Shown here: in pieces, positions 1-8,862 of the stretch
Layout of the letters: the number at the start of each line of letters is the position of its first letter
Numbering within the stretch: position 1 is the stretch's first letter
NCBI GenBank assembly: GCA_902490095.1
Contig: CABUCQ010000033.1
Span: 1-19,358 of the forward strand
Source of the DNA: an uncultured Collinsella sp.
GTDB lineage: Bacteria > Actinomycetota > Coriobacteriia > Coriobacteriales > Coriobacteriaceae
Reading direction: 5' to 3'
DNA length: 19,358 bases
Position numbers and translations under genes: made by a program
Notes under the pieces: generated by a model
Told to the model about the DNA's origin: nothing
What the model saw: the letters and a program-made list of their open reading frames with translations, nothing else
The model's database searches: none

Positions 1-1635
1 ATCGTCGACCGCGTCCAGGCCGGTCCCGTGGCGGGCGACCAGGTGTTTGAGGTCTTCGGCCCCTACATCCTGGCGCTCGTACTCGTTAATCTGGTGGGCC
101 AGATTCTTTCCAAGCTGCAGGACTACACCGTCTACAAGCTCGAGATCGCGGGCAACTATCACCTGGCGCGCCTGTGCTTCGACACGCTCTCCAACCAATC
201 CATGACATTCCATACCAGCCGCTTTGGCGGATCGCTTGTGAGCCAGACGAGCCGTTTTATGAGCGGCTATACGGGCCTGGTGGACGTAACGGTGTATTCG
301 CTCATCCCTACCATCACCTCGGTCATCTGCACCGTGGCCGCACTCGCCCCGGTCGTGCCCACGTTCACCGTGATCTTGGTGGGCATCATGGTCGTCTACA
401 TCGCGTTTGTCTGGCTCATGTACAAGCGCATCATGCCGCTTTCTGCCGCGACGTCCGCCGCGCAGAACAAGCTGTCGGGTGTGCTCTCCGACGCGGTCAC
501 GAACATCTTGGCCGTTAAGACCTGCGGGCGCGAGGACTTTGAGCGCGACCTGTTCGATGCCGCCGACCGCGCCGCGCGCGACGCCGAGACCGTCTCGATG
601 CACGCCATGATGCAGCGCAACTTTACGACCTCGGGCCTTATCGTCATCACCATGGCCGTGGTGAGCGTGTTCGTGGCGAGCGGCAACGCGTGGTTTGGCA
701 TCTCGGCCGGCGCGCTCGTCATGATCTTTACCTACACGTACAACCTCACCATGCGCCTGAACTACGTGAGCTCCATGATGCAGCGCATCAACCGCGCGCT
801 GGGCGATGCCGCCGAGATGACGCGCGTGCTGGACGAGCCGCGTCTGGTGGCAGACGACGAGGACGCACCCGAGCTCAAAGTGCGCGAGGGGGCGATCGAT
901 TTTGAGCACCTGAGCTTTGCGTACCGTGACGCTGCGGCGGGTGAGAGCGTGTTCGACGACCTGACGCTCCATGTGGCGGCAGGCCAGCGCGTGGGCTTGG
1001 TGGGCAAATCTGGTTCGGGCAAGACGACGCTCACCAAGTTGCTGCTACGCCTGGACGACGTGCAGGGCGGCCGCGTGCTCGTCGATGGTCAGGATGTCTC
1101 GCGCTGCACGCAGCAGAGCCTGCGCCGCCAGGTGGCCTACGTGCCGCAGGAGGCGCTGCTCTTCCATCGCTCCATTCGCGAGAATATCGCCTATGGCCGC
1201 CCCGATGCCACCGACGAGCAGATCCGCGAGGCGGCTCGCTTGGCTAATGCGACCGAGTTTATCGACCGCCTGCCCCGTGGCTTTGACACCATGGTGGGCG
1301 AACGCGGCGTCAAGCTCTCGGGCGGCCAGCGTCAGCGCGTGGCTATCGCCCGCGCCATCCTAACCGACGCGCCGATTCTGGTGCTCGACGAGGCGACCTC
1401 TGCCCTCGACAGCGAGTCCGAGGCGCTGGTGCAGGAGGCGCTCGAAAACCTGATGCGTGGACGTACCTCCATTGTGGTGGCGCACCGCCTGTCCACCGTG
1501 GCGGCGCTCGACCGCATTGTGGTGCTGGCCGATGGCGAGATCGTCGAGGACGGCACGCATGCGCAGCTCGTCGAGGCGGGTGGCGAGTACGCGAGCCTGT
1601 GGAGCCGTCAGACCGGCGCATTCTTGGAGGCGTAA
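1..1635 (+). CDS. ABC transporter half-molecule, permease + ATPase (5' end cut by window)
   Basis: An exporter-type ABC half-transporter: an N-terminal membrane domain fused to a nucleotide-binding domain, expected to work as a dimer in the cytoplasmic membrane. The frame is open from the first base, and the protein is shorter than the usual 580-600 residues, so the true start lies upstream; the GTG at 28 is only the first in-window candidate. Hydrophobic segments fill about the first 270 residues. The ATPase half has every hallmark: Walker A GKSGSGKTT (bases 1003-1029), Q-loop YVPQE near 1138-1152, signature LSGGQ (1315-1329), Walker B ILVLDEA (about 1375-1395) and the switch histidine in VVAHRLS (His codon 1483-1485). 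It therefore looks active. The substrate cannot be told from sequence; such proteins often come in heterodimeric pairs, and a partner could lie upstream. nth follows after a 63-bp gap. Confidence 0.93.
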   Translation: MVDRVQAGPVAGDQVFEVFGPYILALVLVNLVGQILSKLQDYTVYKLEIAGNYHLARLCFDTLSNQSMTFHTSRFGGSLVSQTSRFMSGYTGLVDVTVYSLIPTITSVICTVAALAPVVPTFTVILVGIMVVYIAFVWLMYKRIMPLSAATSAAQNKLSGVLSDAVTNILAVKTCGREDFERDLFDAADRAARDAETVSMHAMMQRNFTTSGLIVITMAVVSVFVASGNAWFGISAGALVMIFTYTYNLTMRLNYVSSMMQRINRALGDAAEMTRVLDEPRLVADDEDAPELKVREGAIDFEHLSFAYRDAAAGESVFDDLTLHVAAGQRVGLVGKSGSGKTTLTKLLLRLDDVQGGRVLVDGQDVSRCTQQSLRRQVAYVPQEALLFHRSIRENIAYGRPDATDEQIREAARLANATEFIDRLPRGFDTMVGERGVKLSGGQRQRVAIARAILTDAPILVLDEATSALDSESEALVQEALENLMRGRTSIVVAHRLSTVAALDRIVVLADGEIVEDGTHAQLVEAGGEYASLWSRQTGAFLEA

Positions 1636-1698
1636 GCGTTTCGGACGTGGGACAATTGTGCCCATAAGTTTATTGTGCCGTTGAGCCGAGGAGTCGTT

Positions 1699-2364
1699 AT
1701 GCCACGCGAGACCAATGCCGCCAAACGCGAGCGCGCCGTTGAGGTGTGCGAGCGTCTCAACCGTCGCTATGGCCCGGTCGAGTGCTTTTTGGACCACGAG
1801 AATCCCTTCCGCCTGCTGATCGCGGTGCTGCTCTCGGCGCAAACGACCGACGCGCAGGTCAACAAGGTGACGCCGAAGCTGTTTGCCCAGTGGCCCACGC
1901 CCGAGGCCATGGCCGGGGCGAGCGTGGCTGACGTGGCAGACACCATCAAGTCACTCGGCTTCTACAAGAGCAAAGCCAAGCATGCCGTCGAGGCCGCACA
2001 GATGATCGTCGCCGACTATGGCGGCGAGGTGCCGGCCGACATGAAGGAACTCGTGAAGCTGCCGGGTGTGGGACGCAAAACGGCGAACATCGTGCTCAAC
2101 GTGGGGTTTGGCATTGTCGAGGGCATCGCGGTCGATACACACGTCAACCGCATCGCACACCGCCTGATGCTGAGCCCCAAGACGCATGCTAAGGAGCCGC
2201 TCAAGACCGAGCAAGATCTGCTCAAGATTTTGCCGCACGAGTATTGGGAGTCGGTCAACCACCAGTGGATCACCTTTGGTCGCGAGATCTGCGATGCCCG
2301 CAAACCCAAGTGTGACGAGTGTCCGCTGGCCGACCTGTGCCCCAGCGTGCGCGTAGCGGGGTAG
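1699..2364 (+). CDS. nth: Endonuclease III (DNA glycosylase / AP lyase)
   Basis: Base-excision repair enzyme that removes oxidised pyrimidines and nicks at abasic sites. The 221 residues match the family length (about 211 in E. coli). The helix-hairpin-helix LPGVGRKTAN (121-130) carries the catalytic lysine K127, and the catalytic aspartate is D146 in AVDTHVNRI. Four cysteines C198, C205, C208 and C214 give the C-x6-C-x2-C-x5-C pattern of the [4Fe-4S] cluster. The ATG at 1699 is chosen because a GAGGAG ribosome-binding site at 1688-1693 sits 5 bases upstream; the GTG at 1675 in the same frame lacks one. It lies 63 bp after the ABC gene, so shared transcription is possible, and it precedes another repair gene, mfd, by 157 bp. 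Confidence 0.96.
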   Translation: MPRETNAAKRERAVEVCERLNRRYGPVECFLDHENPFRLLIAVLLSAQTTDAQVNKVTPKLFAQWPTPEAMAGASVADVADTIKSLGFYKSKAKHAVEAAQMIVADYGGEVPADMKELVKLPGVGRKTANIVLNVGFGIVEGIAVDTHVNRIAHRLMLSPKTHAKEPLKTEQDLLKILPHEYWESVNHQWITFGREICDARKPKCDECPLADLCPSVRVAG

Positions 2365-2369
2365 GGCGG

Positions 2370-2394
2370 AACGCATCTTCGTCTGGCGTTTTTT
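2370..2394 (+). terminator. Weak intrinsic terminator candidate after nth
   Basis: AACGC (2370-2374) pairs with GCGTT (2386-2390) around an 11-base loop, and the 3' side runs into six T residues (2389-2394). The stem is short, so termination would be partial at best. Its place, just past the nth stop, fits an operon end. Confidence 0.35.
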
Positions 2395-2412
2395 GCGGGG
2401 CTGGGTTTGCCC

Positions 2413-2495
2413 TTGAGCCGGAGTCCTCTCCATGCGCTACCATGACAGACAATGTATTTGACGTACGACCCGCCGAGCTTGCCCCGGCGGGCTTT
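2413..2495 (+). promoter_or_regulatory. mfd upstream region: possible promoter followed by GC hairpin
   Basis: A weak promoter candidate is TTGAGC (2413-2418) with TACCAT (2438-2443), spacer 19, which is long. Downstream of it a perfect 7-bp stem CCCGCCG (2469-2475) / CGGCGGG (2485-2491) with a 9-base loop is followed by CTTTT. If transcription starts near 2450 the hairpin lies in the mfd leader and could attenuate; otherwise it may simply end upstream transcription. The hairpin is visible directly; the promoter is a guess. Confidence 0.35.
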
Positions 2496-2521
2496 TGGCG
2501 TTGCAATGCCGGAGGAACAGC

Positions 2522-5500
2522 ATGCTCATTCACCGTATAGCCGCGCAGCTCTACACTGCCGAGGCGCTGCAGACCGTCGAGGCGGGACTCGATGCTGGCG
2601 AGGACGTGACGCTGGCCGTGTCGCAGTCGGGCCGCACGCTTATGGCGGCCGCCCAGTTTGCGCGCCGTCCGCGCCCGACGGTCTACATTGTGAGCGGCGA
2701 GGATGCGGCCGATCGCGCCGCGCGCAGCCTTGCCGCCTATGTGGGCCTGGCGCACGTGTGCCGCTTTCCCGAGCGCAAGGACTATCCGTGGCGCGAGCAG
2801 GCGCCCGACGACGCCGTGGTAGCGCAGCGCTGCGAGGCCCTGGGACGCATCGTGCGCGGGGACAACTGCATCATGGTTGCCTCGGCTCGCGCGTTGCTGC
2901 GCTGCGTGCCGCCAGTCGAGAGCCGCTACTGGGAGTCCACGATCTTTGCGGTGGGCGAGGAGATTCCTTTTGACGAGGTGCCGCATCGCCTGGTGGGCAT
3001 GGGCTACACCAATGCCGGCGCCGCTGATGCGCCCGGTCTGTTCCGCGTTCACGGCGACACCGTCGAGGTGTTTCCCGCGCAGGAGAAAGCGCCCGTGCGC
3101 ATTGAGTTCTTTGGCGACGAGATTGACCGCATCCGCCGCATGGTGAGCTCAACGGGGCAGACCATCGGTAACGAGGACAGTATTGAGATCTTCCCCTGCC
3201 GTGAGCTGGCGCTTACCGACGAGGCCGTCCACAACATGCATGTGGCGCTCTATCGCGCCAGCCAGGACGACAGCAAGCTGGCGGCGCTGCTCGAGATGGT
3301 GGATGCGCGCATCGTCACGCCCGAGCTCGACCGCTTTTTGCCGGTGATGTACGGCCAGACCGTGAGCCCGCTGGCACACGTGAGCGGCAAGGCGCTCGTG
3401 GTCCTGTCCGAGCCGCGCTCGCTGTTCGACGACTGTCTGCGCGCCTACGAGGATATCGAGGCGCGTGCCGGCGAGGCAGGGATTGACCGCCTGGATGGTC
3501 TGTATGTGCGCGCCCAACAGCTCGATTTTGGTGCCCAGCAGCGCCTGAACTATGTGAGTCTCATCCGTGCCGGTGGTGCGGTGACGGCCGAGCTCAAGAT
3601 TGAGCAGCCGGCCATCGCAGGCTCGGACAACCGTTTTATGACGCGCATCCAGGAGGTCGTGGGCAAGCGCTATGCCTGCGTGTTTGCCATTCCCGACCGC
3701 GGTGCGCGCGAGTCGATGGAGCTCACCTTTGGCGACGAGGGCATTACCTTTGAGGAATCGCTGACCGCGGCGCCCGAAAACGCAGGCGTCATTGGCGAGC
3801 GCGTGCGCGTGGCAGCGGCGGATTCCGCCGACCGTGCCGCACGCCAGGAGGCCCATGCTTCCATTCGCGAGCGTAAGGCCGACGCGCTCAACGCCCGCTC
3901 GCTCGAGACGGGCGCCGCGCAGGCTGCCGCCGGCGCCGCCGTGCCCACCATCTCGCGCGGACGCGTGACCTTTGTCGATGCCGCTCTGCCGCAGGGCGTG
4001 GTGGTGCCCGATGCCAACCTAGCCGTGTTCTCGATCGCCGACCTCAACGCCCGCATGGACGCCAACCGGGCCCGCAGCCGCCGCAAGGTTGACATTACGC
4101 AGATCACCTTCCCGTTTAAGCCGGGAGACTACGTGGTGCACGCCACCCACGGCATCGCGCTCTTTAGCGAGATCGCGCGCCAGGAAGTGGGTGGCAAGGA
4201 GCGCGACTACTTTTTGCTGGAATATGCCGACGGCGACAAGCTCTACGTGCCGCTCGAGCAGGTCGACCGCATCACGCGCTATGTTGGCCCCGACGGCGAC
4301 AGGCCGCGCCTGACCAGGCTCAACACCGCCGACTGGACGCGCGCCACCAACAAGGCGCGCAAAAACGCCAAAAAGCTGGCGTTTGACCTAGTCGATTTAT
4401 ATACGCGCCGCTCGTCGATTACTGGTATCGCCTGTCCGCCCGATACGCCCGAGCAGATCGAGATGGAGGAGAGCTTTCCCTACGACGAGACGCGCGACCA
4501 GCTGGAGGCCATCGCCGATATTAAGGCCGACATGGAGGCGCCCAAGCCCATGGACCGCCTGCTGTGCGGCGACGTGGGCTTTGGCAAGACCGAGGTCGCC
4601 CTGCGCGCGGCGTTTAAGTGCGTGGACTCCGGCCGCCAGGTTATGGTGCTCTGCCCCACGACCATTCTGGCGCAACAACATTACGAGACGTTCTTTGAGC
4701 GCTTTGCCCCGTTTGGCCTTGAGGTCGAGGTGCTCAGCCGCTTCCGTACCCCGGCGCAGCAAAAGCGTGCGCTTAAGGCGTTTGCCGAGGGCACGATCGA
4801 TGTGCTGATCGGCACGCACCGCCTGCTTTCGGCCGACGTGAACCCCAAGAACCTGGGCCTGGTGATCATCGACGAGGAGCAGCGCTTTGGCGTGCAGCAC
4901 AAGGAGCAGCTCAAGAACCTGCGCGAGCAGATCGACGTGCTCACGCTTTCGGCGACGCCCATCCCGCGTACCATGCAGATGGCAACGAGCGGCGTGCGCG
5001 ATATGAGCCTGATCACCACGCCGCCCACGGGTCGCCGTCCCGTGATCGTGCACGTGGGGGAGTACGACCCCGACGTGGTGAGCGCGGCGATTCGCCTGGA
5101 GGTGGGCCGCGGCGGCCAGGTGTATTACGTGTCCAACCGCGTCAAGACCATCGACGACGCCGTGGCGCGCGTGCACGAGGCCGCGCCCGAGGCGCGCGTG
5201 GGCGTGGCGCACGGCAAGATGAGCCCGCGCGAGGTCGAGGACGTGATGATCGAGTTCGCAACCAAGAAGATCGACGTGCTCATCGCCACGACTATCGTGG
5301 AGAGCGGCATCGACAACGCGCGCGCCAACACGCTTATTATCGAGGATTCGCAGCGCTTGGGCCTGGCGCAGCTCTACCAGCTCAAGGGCCGTGTGGGCCG
5401 TTCGGCCACGCAGGCCTACGCGTACTTTATGTTCCCGGGCGAGCTGCCGCTTACCGAGGAGGCCACGGCGCGTCTCACCGCGCTTTCCGAGTTCCAGGAC

Positions 5501-6154
5501 CTGGGCAGTGGCATGCGCATCGCCATGCGCGACCTGGAGATCCGTGGCGCCGGCTCGCTCATGGGCGCCGAGCAGCACGGCAACCTGTCGAGTGTGGGCT
5601 TTGACCTGTTTACGCAGATGCTGGGCCAGGCCGTGGCCGAGGCGCGCGGCGATGACGATGCCGGCGTGGAGGCGGCGAGCGTAGGCATCAACCTGCCGGC
5701 CGACTACTTCTTGTCCGAGGAGTACATGCCGGCGGTGGACCAGCGCGTGCTCGTGTACCGCAAGCTCGCGGCGGCTGAGGACCTGGAGAGTATCGACGAG
5801 GTGCAGGAGGAGACCGAGGCCGCGCATGGCGAGCTGCCGTTGGCGGGACTCAACCTGTTCAATCGCGCTCGCATTCGTATTCGCGGCGAGCGCCTGGGGC
5901 TCGAGAGCGTCACGCTCAGCGGTGGACGCATTACCTTCCTGGGGGTTGACGTTCCCAAGAAGGCGGCCTTTGAGTTCAAGAACCGCTACGGTGCGGTGAA
6001 CTTTCCCAAGAGCCGCAAGCTGTCGGTGCCCTACAAGGCGGGTGCCGGCGCGGGCAGCGGCCTGGGTCGCGGTCTCGACGCCAACGACGGCACCGGCCCG
6101 GTGGCCGCGGCACTCATGCTGCTGCAGCAGTTGGGTGCTAGCGACGACGACTAA
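2522..6154 (+). CDS. mfd: Transcription-repair coupling factor Mfd
   Basis: A DNA translocase that removes RNA polymerase stalled at lesions and recruits UvrA, coupling transcription to nucleotide-excision repair. At 1210 residues it is a little longer than E. coli Mfd (1148). Order of domains: UvrB-like N-terminal half (about 1-420); an Ala- and charge-rich linker (about 427-477); the CarD-like RNA polymerase-interaction domain beginning at FKPGDYVVHATHG (from residue 532); then the RecG-like helicase core with Walker A GDVGFGKTEVA (about 683-693), DEEQ box 784-787 and SAT motif 810-812; and the C-terminal regulatory domain. The start is ATG 2522, with GGAGG at 2511-2515 six bases upstream; an upstream in-frame TTG at 2495 has no such site. 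A long open frame on the opposite strand (4397-6157) is a codon-bias shadow. Confidence 0.97.
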   Translation: MLIHRIAAQLYTAEALQTVEAGLDAGEDVTLAVSQSGRTLMAAAQFARRPRPTVYIVSGEDAADRAARSLAAYVGLAHVCRFPERKDYPWREQAPDDAVVAQRCEALGRIVRGDNCIMVASARALLRCVPPVESRYWESTIFAVGEEIPFDEVPHRLVGMGYTNAGAADAPGLFRVHGDTVEVFPAQEKAPVRIEFFGDEIDRIRRMVSSTGQTIGNEDSIEIFPCRELALTDEAVHNMHVALYRASQDDSKLAALLEMVDARIVTPELDRFLPVMYGQTVSPLAHVSGKALVVLSEPRSLFDDCLRAYEDIEARAGEAGIDRLDGLYVRAQQLDFGAQQRLNYVSLIRAGGAVTAELKIEQPAIAGSDNRFMTRIQEVVGKRYACVFAIPDRGARESMELTFGDEGITFEESLTAAPENAGVIGERVRVAAADSADRAARQEAHASIRERKADALNARSLETGAAQAAAGAAVPTISRGRVTFVDAALPQGVVVPDANLAVFSIADLNARMDANRARSRRKVDITQITFPFKPGDYVVHATHGIALFSEIARQEVGGKERDYFLLEYADGDKLYVPLEQVDRITRYVGPDGDRPRLTRLNTADWTRATNKARKNAKKLAFDLVDLYTRRSSITGIACPPDTPEQIEMEESFPYDETRDQLEAIADIKADMEAPKPMDRLLCGDVGFGKTEVALRAAFKCVDSGRQVMVLCPTTILAQQHYETFFERFAPFGLEVEVLSRFRTPAQQKRALKAFAEGTIDVLIGTHRLLSADVNPKNLGLVIIDEEQRFGVQHKEQLKNLREQIDVLTLSATPIPRTMQMATSGVRDMSLITTPPTGRRPVIVHVGEYDPDVVSAAIRLEVGRGGQVYYVSNRVKTIDDAVARVHEAAPEARVGVAHGKMSPREVEDVMIEFATKKIDVLIATTIVESGIDNARANTLIIEDSQRLGLAQLYQLKGRVGRSATQAYAYFMFPGELPLTEEATARLTALSEFQDLGSGMRIAMRDLEIRGAGSLMGAEQHGNLSSVGFDLFTQMLGQAVAEARGDDDAGVEAASVGINLPADYFLSEEYMPAVDQRVLVYRKLAAAEDLESIDEVQEETEAAHGELPLAGLNLFNRARIRIRGERLGLESVTLSGGRITFLGVDVPKKAAFEFKNRYGAVNFPKSRKLSVPYKAGAGAGSGLGRGLDANDGTGPVAAALMLLQQLGASDDD

Positions 6155-6165
6155 CAAGTAGGGGC

Positions 6166-6200
6166 GTGGCGGGGCTACCAGTTGTTCTTTGCCCCGCTAC
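6166..6200 (+). other. Hairpin in the mfd-PAP2 gap
   Basis: GTGGCGGGGC (6166-6175) and GCCCCGCTAC (6191-6200) form a 10-bp stem with one G-T pair and a 15-base loop. No T-run follows, so it is not a canonical intrinsic terminator, but its place 11 bases after the mfd stop suggests a transcript 3' end or processing structure. Confidence 0.4.
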
Positions 6201-6236
6201 CTCGCGGGTTGATTCCAGTCCCATCGAAAGGAAAGC

Positions 6237-7100
6237 ATGTTCGGATACATCTATAAGAAAGATGTCGCCATTATCGCGGTTGTCCTGTGCCTTTGTCTGG
6301 GCGTGGGCAGCTTCTTTGATTATCAGATCTCGAGTGCGCTGTTCAACATCGGCAGCATGTACGGTCGCTTTGTCGAGGCGGCCGGCGAGCTGCCGTTCGA
6401 GCTGACGGCGAGCGTCGCGGGCGTCATGCTCGTGCGCTCGGTACGCCCCGATTCCAAGGCGAACAAGTGGCTCGCTGCGCTGGGCGTTTTGATCAACGTG
6501 GGTCTGGTCGGCTACGAGATTATCGGATCGCTGCGCGTCGGCGGCAAGCTTATTGCGTTTCAGCTTGTACTGACGTTTGTGCTGGTCATCGCAGCCAACT
6601 TCATCGCCTACCGCCTCACGCGCACGACCGAGCCCGACGAGCTTACGCGCTGGGCGTTGATGGTGCTGGCCGTGTGGGTCGCTCAGGCCATCATCCTCAA
6701 CGTCATTGTTAAGCCGTTATGGTCGCGCCCGCGCATGCGCGTGATCGAGGTCACGCCGGGGCTCAATTTTCAGCCGTGGTGGGTGATCGGCAATCCCGAC
6801 AAGTGGGCCTATATCGCCGCCGGCGTGATTAAGGACGGGTTCAAGTCGTTTGCGAGCGGACACACGGCGCATGCGGCGATCGGCCTTATGCTCGCCGGGC
6901 TTCCCGCGGCAGCCTTTAAGGAAAAACCTTCGCGTCGCCGCGTGATCTTTTGGGCGGCGGTTGTGGTCGCGGCGCTCGTCGCCTTTGGTCGCATCGTGAT
7001 CGGTGCGCACTTTTTGAGCGACGTGAGCTGCGGTTTTGCCCTGGTACTGGCACTTGAGTGCCTTGCCGCACGCATTGCCTATCCCAACGGCGTACAATAG
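6237..7100 (+). CDS. PAP2-family membrane phosphatase
   Basis: A polytopic membrane phosphatase of the type-2 phosphatidic acid phosphatase superfamily (lipid phosphate or undecaprenyl-pyrophosphate phosphatases). The three catalytic blocks are visible in the 287-residue protein: KPLWSRP (K159 to P165), the SGH block FASGHTAHA with H209, and GRIVIGAHFLSD with R252, H258 and D262 in the R-x5-H-x3-D spacing. Hydrophobic helices surround them at about 10-28, 80-125, 138-158 and 235-275. The start is ATG 6237 behind GAAAGGAAAG (6226-6235). Blocks one and two are about 40 residues apart, so the family call is firm, but the lipid substrate cannot be named. Confidence 0.88.
   Translation: MFGYIYKKDVAIIAVVLCLCLGVGSFFDYQISSALFNIGSMYGRFVEAAGELPFELTASVAGVMLVRSVRPDSKANKWLAALGVLINVGLVGYEIIGSLRVGGKLIAFQLVLTFVLVIAANFIAYRLTRTTEPDELTRWALMVLAVWVAQAIILNVIVKPLWSRPRMRVIEVTPGLNFQPWWVIGNPDKWAYIAAGVIKDGFKSFASGHTAHAAIGLMLAGLPAAAFKEKPSRRRVIFWAAVVVAALVAFGRIVIGAHFLSDVSCGFALVLALECLAARIAYPNGVQ
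7093..7098 (+). promoter_or_regulatory. Candidate -10 box for the threonine aldolase gene
   Basis: TACAAT overlaps the last codons and stop of the PAP2 gene and lies 48 bases before the aldolase ATG. I see no convincing -35 box at 16-18 bp. It would give the aldolase gene its own start in an otherwise 45-bp gap. Confidence 0.3.
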
Positions 7101-7145
7101 CTCCGTTTGAATCATCGGGCCCGTGCCCGGCTAGAGAGGATTGCC

Positions 7146-8171
7146 ATGCTCGCGTTTAACAACGACTATTCCCACGGCGCACATCCGGCAGTGCTGCAGG
7201 CACTCGTCGACACCAACATGGAGCCGCAGCCTGGCTACGGTACCGATGCGCACACCGAGCGTGCCAAGCAGCTTATCCGCGAGGCCTGTCAGGCCCCCGA
7301 TGCCGACGTGTTTTTTCTGGTGGGCGGCACGCAGGCCAACGCGACGGTGATCGACATGCTGCTCGCGCCGTACGAGGGCGTCGTTGCCGCCGAGACTGGC
7401 CACGTCGCCTGCCACGAGGCGGGCGCCATCGAGTTTGGCGGCCACAAGGTGCTTACCATCCCCGGCTACGAGGGCAAGATGCACGCCGAGGACCTCGAGA
7501 ACTATATCCAGGTGTTCTACGAAAACGAGAGCTACGAGCACACGGTGTTCCCGGGTGCCGTGTACGTGAGCCTATCGACCGAGTACGGCACGCTGTACTC
7601 CAAGGCCGAGTTCGCGGCGATTCACGCAGTGTGCCAGAAGCGCGAGATTCCGCTGTTTGTGGATGGCGCCCGCCTGGCCTATGCGCTGGCGGCCGATGAG
7701 TGCGACATTACCCTGCCCGAGCTGGCGCAGCTGTGTGACGTGTTCTACATCGGCGGCACCAAGTGCGGCGCTCTGTGCGGCGAGGCCGTGGTGTTTTGCG
7801 GCATGCACGCCCCGGCGCATCCCATTCCGCGTATTAAGCAGCACGGCGCGCTGTTGGCCAAGGGCCGCCTCACGGGCGTGCAGTTTGAGGCGCTCTTTAC
7901 CGACGGCCTGTATTTTGAGATTGGTCGCCAGGCGATCGAAACCGCGCAGGCGCTTCGTCGCGTGCTGCACGAGCGCGGCTACCAGTTCTTCTTGGAGACG
8001 CCGACCAACCAGCAGTTTGTGATTCTGCCCAACGAGGACATGGCCCGCATTCGCGAGCATGCCTCGATCGAGTACTGGGAAAAGTACGATGAGACCCACA
8101 CGGTGGTGCGCTTTTGCACCAGCTGGGCCACGACGCAGGAGGATATCGACGCGCTGGCGGCGGTTCTGTAG
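7146..8171 (+). CDS. ltaE: Low-specificity L-threonine aldolase-type PLP enzyme
   Basis: A fold-type I pyridoxal-phosphate enzyme (beta-eliminating lyase / threonine aldolase family) expected to cleave L-threonine or L-allo-threonine to glycine and acetaldehyde in the cytosol. In the 341 residues: GGTQANATV (60-68, cofactor phosphate cup), H86 in ETGHVA, FVDGARLAYA (171-180) with D173 and R176 for the pyridine ring and substrate, and the Schiff-base lysine K206 in YIGGTKCGALCGEAV. The start is ATG 7146 behind GAGAGGA (7134-7140); a TTG at 7107 in frame has no ribosome-binding site. A strong terminator closes the gene. Related lyases share the fold, so exact substrate preference is inferred. 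Confidence 0.88.
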   Translation: MLAFNNDYSHGAHPAVLQALVDTNMEPQPGYGTDAHTERAKQLIREACQAPDADVFFLVGGTQANATVIDMLLAPYEGVVAAETGHVACHEAGAIEFGGHKVLTIPGYEGKMHAEDLENYIQVFYENESYEHTVFPGAVYVSLSTEYGTLYSKAEFAAIHAVCQKREIPLFVDGARLAYALAADECDITLPELAQLCDVFYIGGTKCGALCGEAVVFCGMHAPAHPIPRIKQHGALLAKGRLTGVQFEALFTDGLYFEIGRQAIETAQALRRVLHERGYQFFLETPTNQQFVILPNEDMARIREHASIEYWEKYDETHTVVRFCTSWATTQEDIDALAAVL

Positions 8172-8189
8172 CCTGATGTAATGACGAGG

Positions 8190-8232
8190 GGCCGCCTTGC
8201 GCTGGGTTTAGCGCAAGGCGGCCTTTGTTTTT
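8190..8232 (+). terminator. Strong intrinsic terminator after the aldolase gene
   Basis: A perfect 13-bp stem, GGCCGCCTTGCGC (8190-8202) with its complement at 8211-8223 and an 8-base loop, is followed by TTTGTTTTT. It ends 16 bases before the next ATG, so the acetyltransferase gene depends on read-through or on a start inside this short gap. Confidence 0.92.
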
Positions 8233-8248
8233 GAGGGAGAAGGGTTGT

Positions 8249-8839
8249 ATGACCGAGATGTCCGAGCCGACGATTCGCCTGGCGACGCCCGATGATGCGC
8301 CGGCGTTGCTTGCCATCTATGAGCCGTATGTGCGCCAGACGGCGATAACCTGCGAATACGCGGTGCCGAGCGTTGAGGAGTTCGCCGGGCGTATTGAGCG
8401 TACGCTCAAGCGCTATCCGTATCTGGTGATGGAGTTGGACGGGCGTCCGGTAGGCTATGCCTACGTGAGTCCGCTTAACAGCCGCGAGGCATACGACTGG
8501 TCGGTCGAGACGTCGATCTACCTGGCACGCGATGTGCGCCATGGCGGGCTGGGTCGCAAGCTGCACGACGCGCTCAAGCAATGCCTGGTCGCGATGGGCA
8601 TCACCAACATGTGCGCGCTCATTGCCGTGCCGCACGATAAGGACGACGAGTATCTGACGCACAACAGTCAGGATTTCCATGCCCATATGGGGTATCGCCT
8701 GGTGGGCGCCTTCGACCGCTGCGCCCAAAAGTTCGGCCGCTGGTACGACATGTGCTGGATGGAGCTGGTCCTGGCCGAGCGCACACCCAATCAACCCAAA
8801 CCAACCTGGTTCCCCGACCTTCCCAAACCTACCATTTAG
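8249..8839 (+). CDS. GNAT N-acetyltransferase, phosphinothricin acetyltransferase (Pat) type
   Basis: Transfers an acetyl group from acetyl-CoA to a small amine; relatives act on phosphinothricin, methionine sulfoximine or methionine sulfone. In 196 residues the acetyl-CoA loop RHGGLG (97-102) follows the beta-strand SVETSIYLARDV, and the family features CEYAVPSVEEF (35-45) and the aromatic-rich end KFGRWYDMCWMELVL (161-175) are present. The start is ATG 8249 behind GGGAGAAGGG (8235-8244). After the domain comes an odd proline-rich tail (about residues 179-196); its last codons and the TAG stop lie inside a REP-like repeat (8821-8862), so the tail may have been rewritten by that element. The actual substrate is unknown. 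Confidence 0.85.
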   Translation: MTEMSEPTIRLATPDDAPALLAIYEPYVRQTAITCEYAVPSVEEFAGRIERTLKRYPYLVMELDGRPVGYAYVSPLNSREAYDWSVETSIYLARDVRHGGLGRKLHDALKQCLVAMGITNMCALIAVPHDKDDEYLTHNSQDFHAHMGYRLVGAFDRCAQKFGRWYDMCWMELVLAERTPNQPKPTWFPDLPKPTI

Positions 8840-8862
8840 GGACAGGTTTATTTTGGCAGGTT
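8821..8862 (-). repeat. REP-like hairpin repeat, copy A
   Basis: AACCTACC (8826-8833) and GGCAGGTT (8855-8862) pair with one A-C mismatch. Read on the minus strand, the stretch through AACCTGTCCC matches copy B (16273-16319). It sits between the convergent acetyltransferase and gntR1 genes, holds the stop of the first and reaches into the stop of the second, and could act as a two-way terminator. Confidence 0.7.

Noticed and set aside
1651..1680. ACAATTGT palindrome and possible promoter before nth
   Set aside because: Only 8 bp are symmetrical and no pair of boxes with acceptable spacing could be found.
2442..2540. 32-codon frame ahead of and overlapping the mfd start, as a leader peptide
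   Set aside because: No ribosome-binding site, no run of regulatory codons, and it is explained by the GC hairpin and the mfd start region.
4397..6157. 586-residue open frame on the minus strand across mfd
   Set aside because: It lies fully opposite the conserved helicase half of mfd, has no recognisable domain, and is His/Arg/Leu/Ala-rich as expected for the antisense of a G/C-third-position gene.
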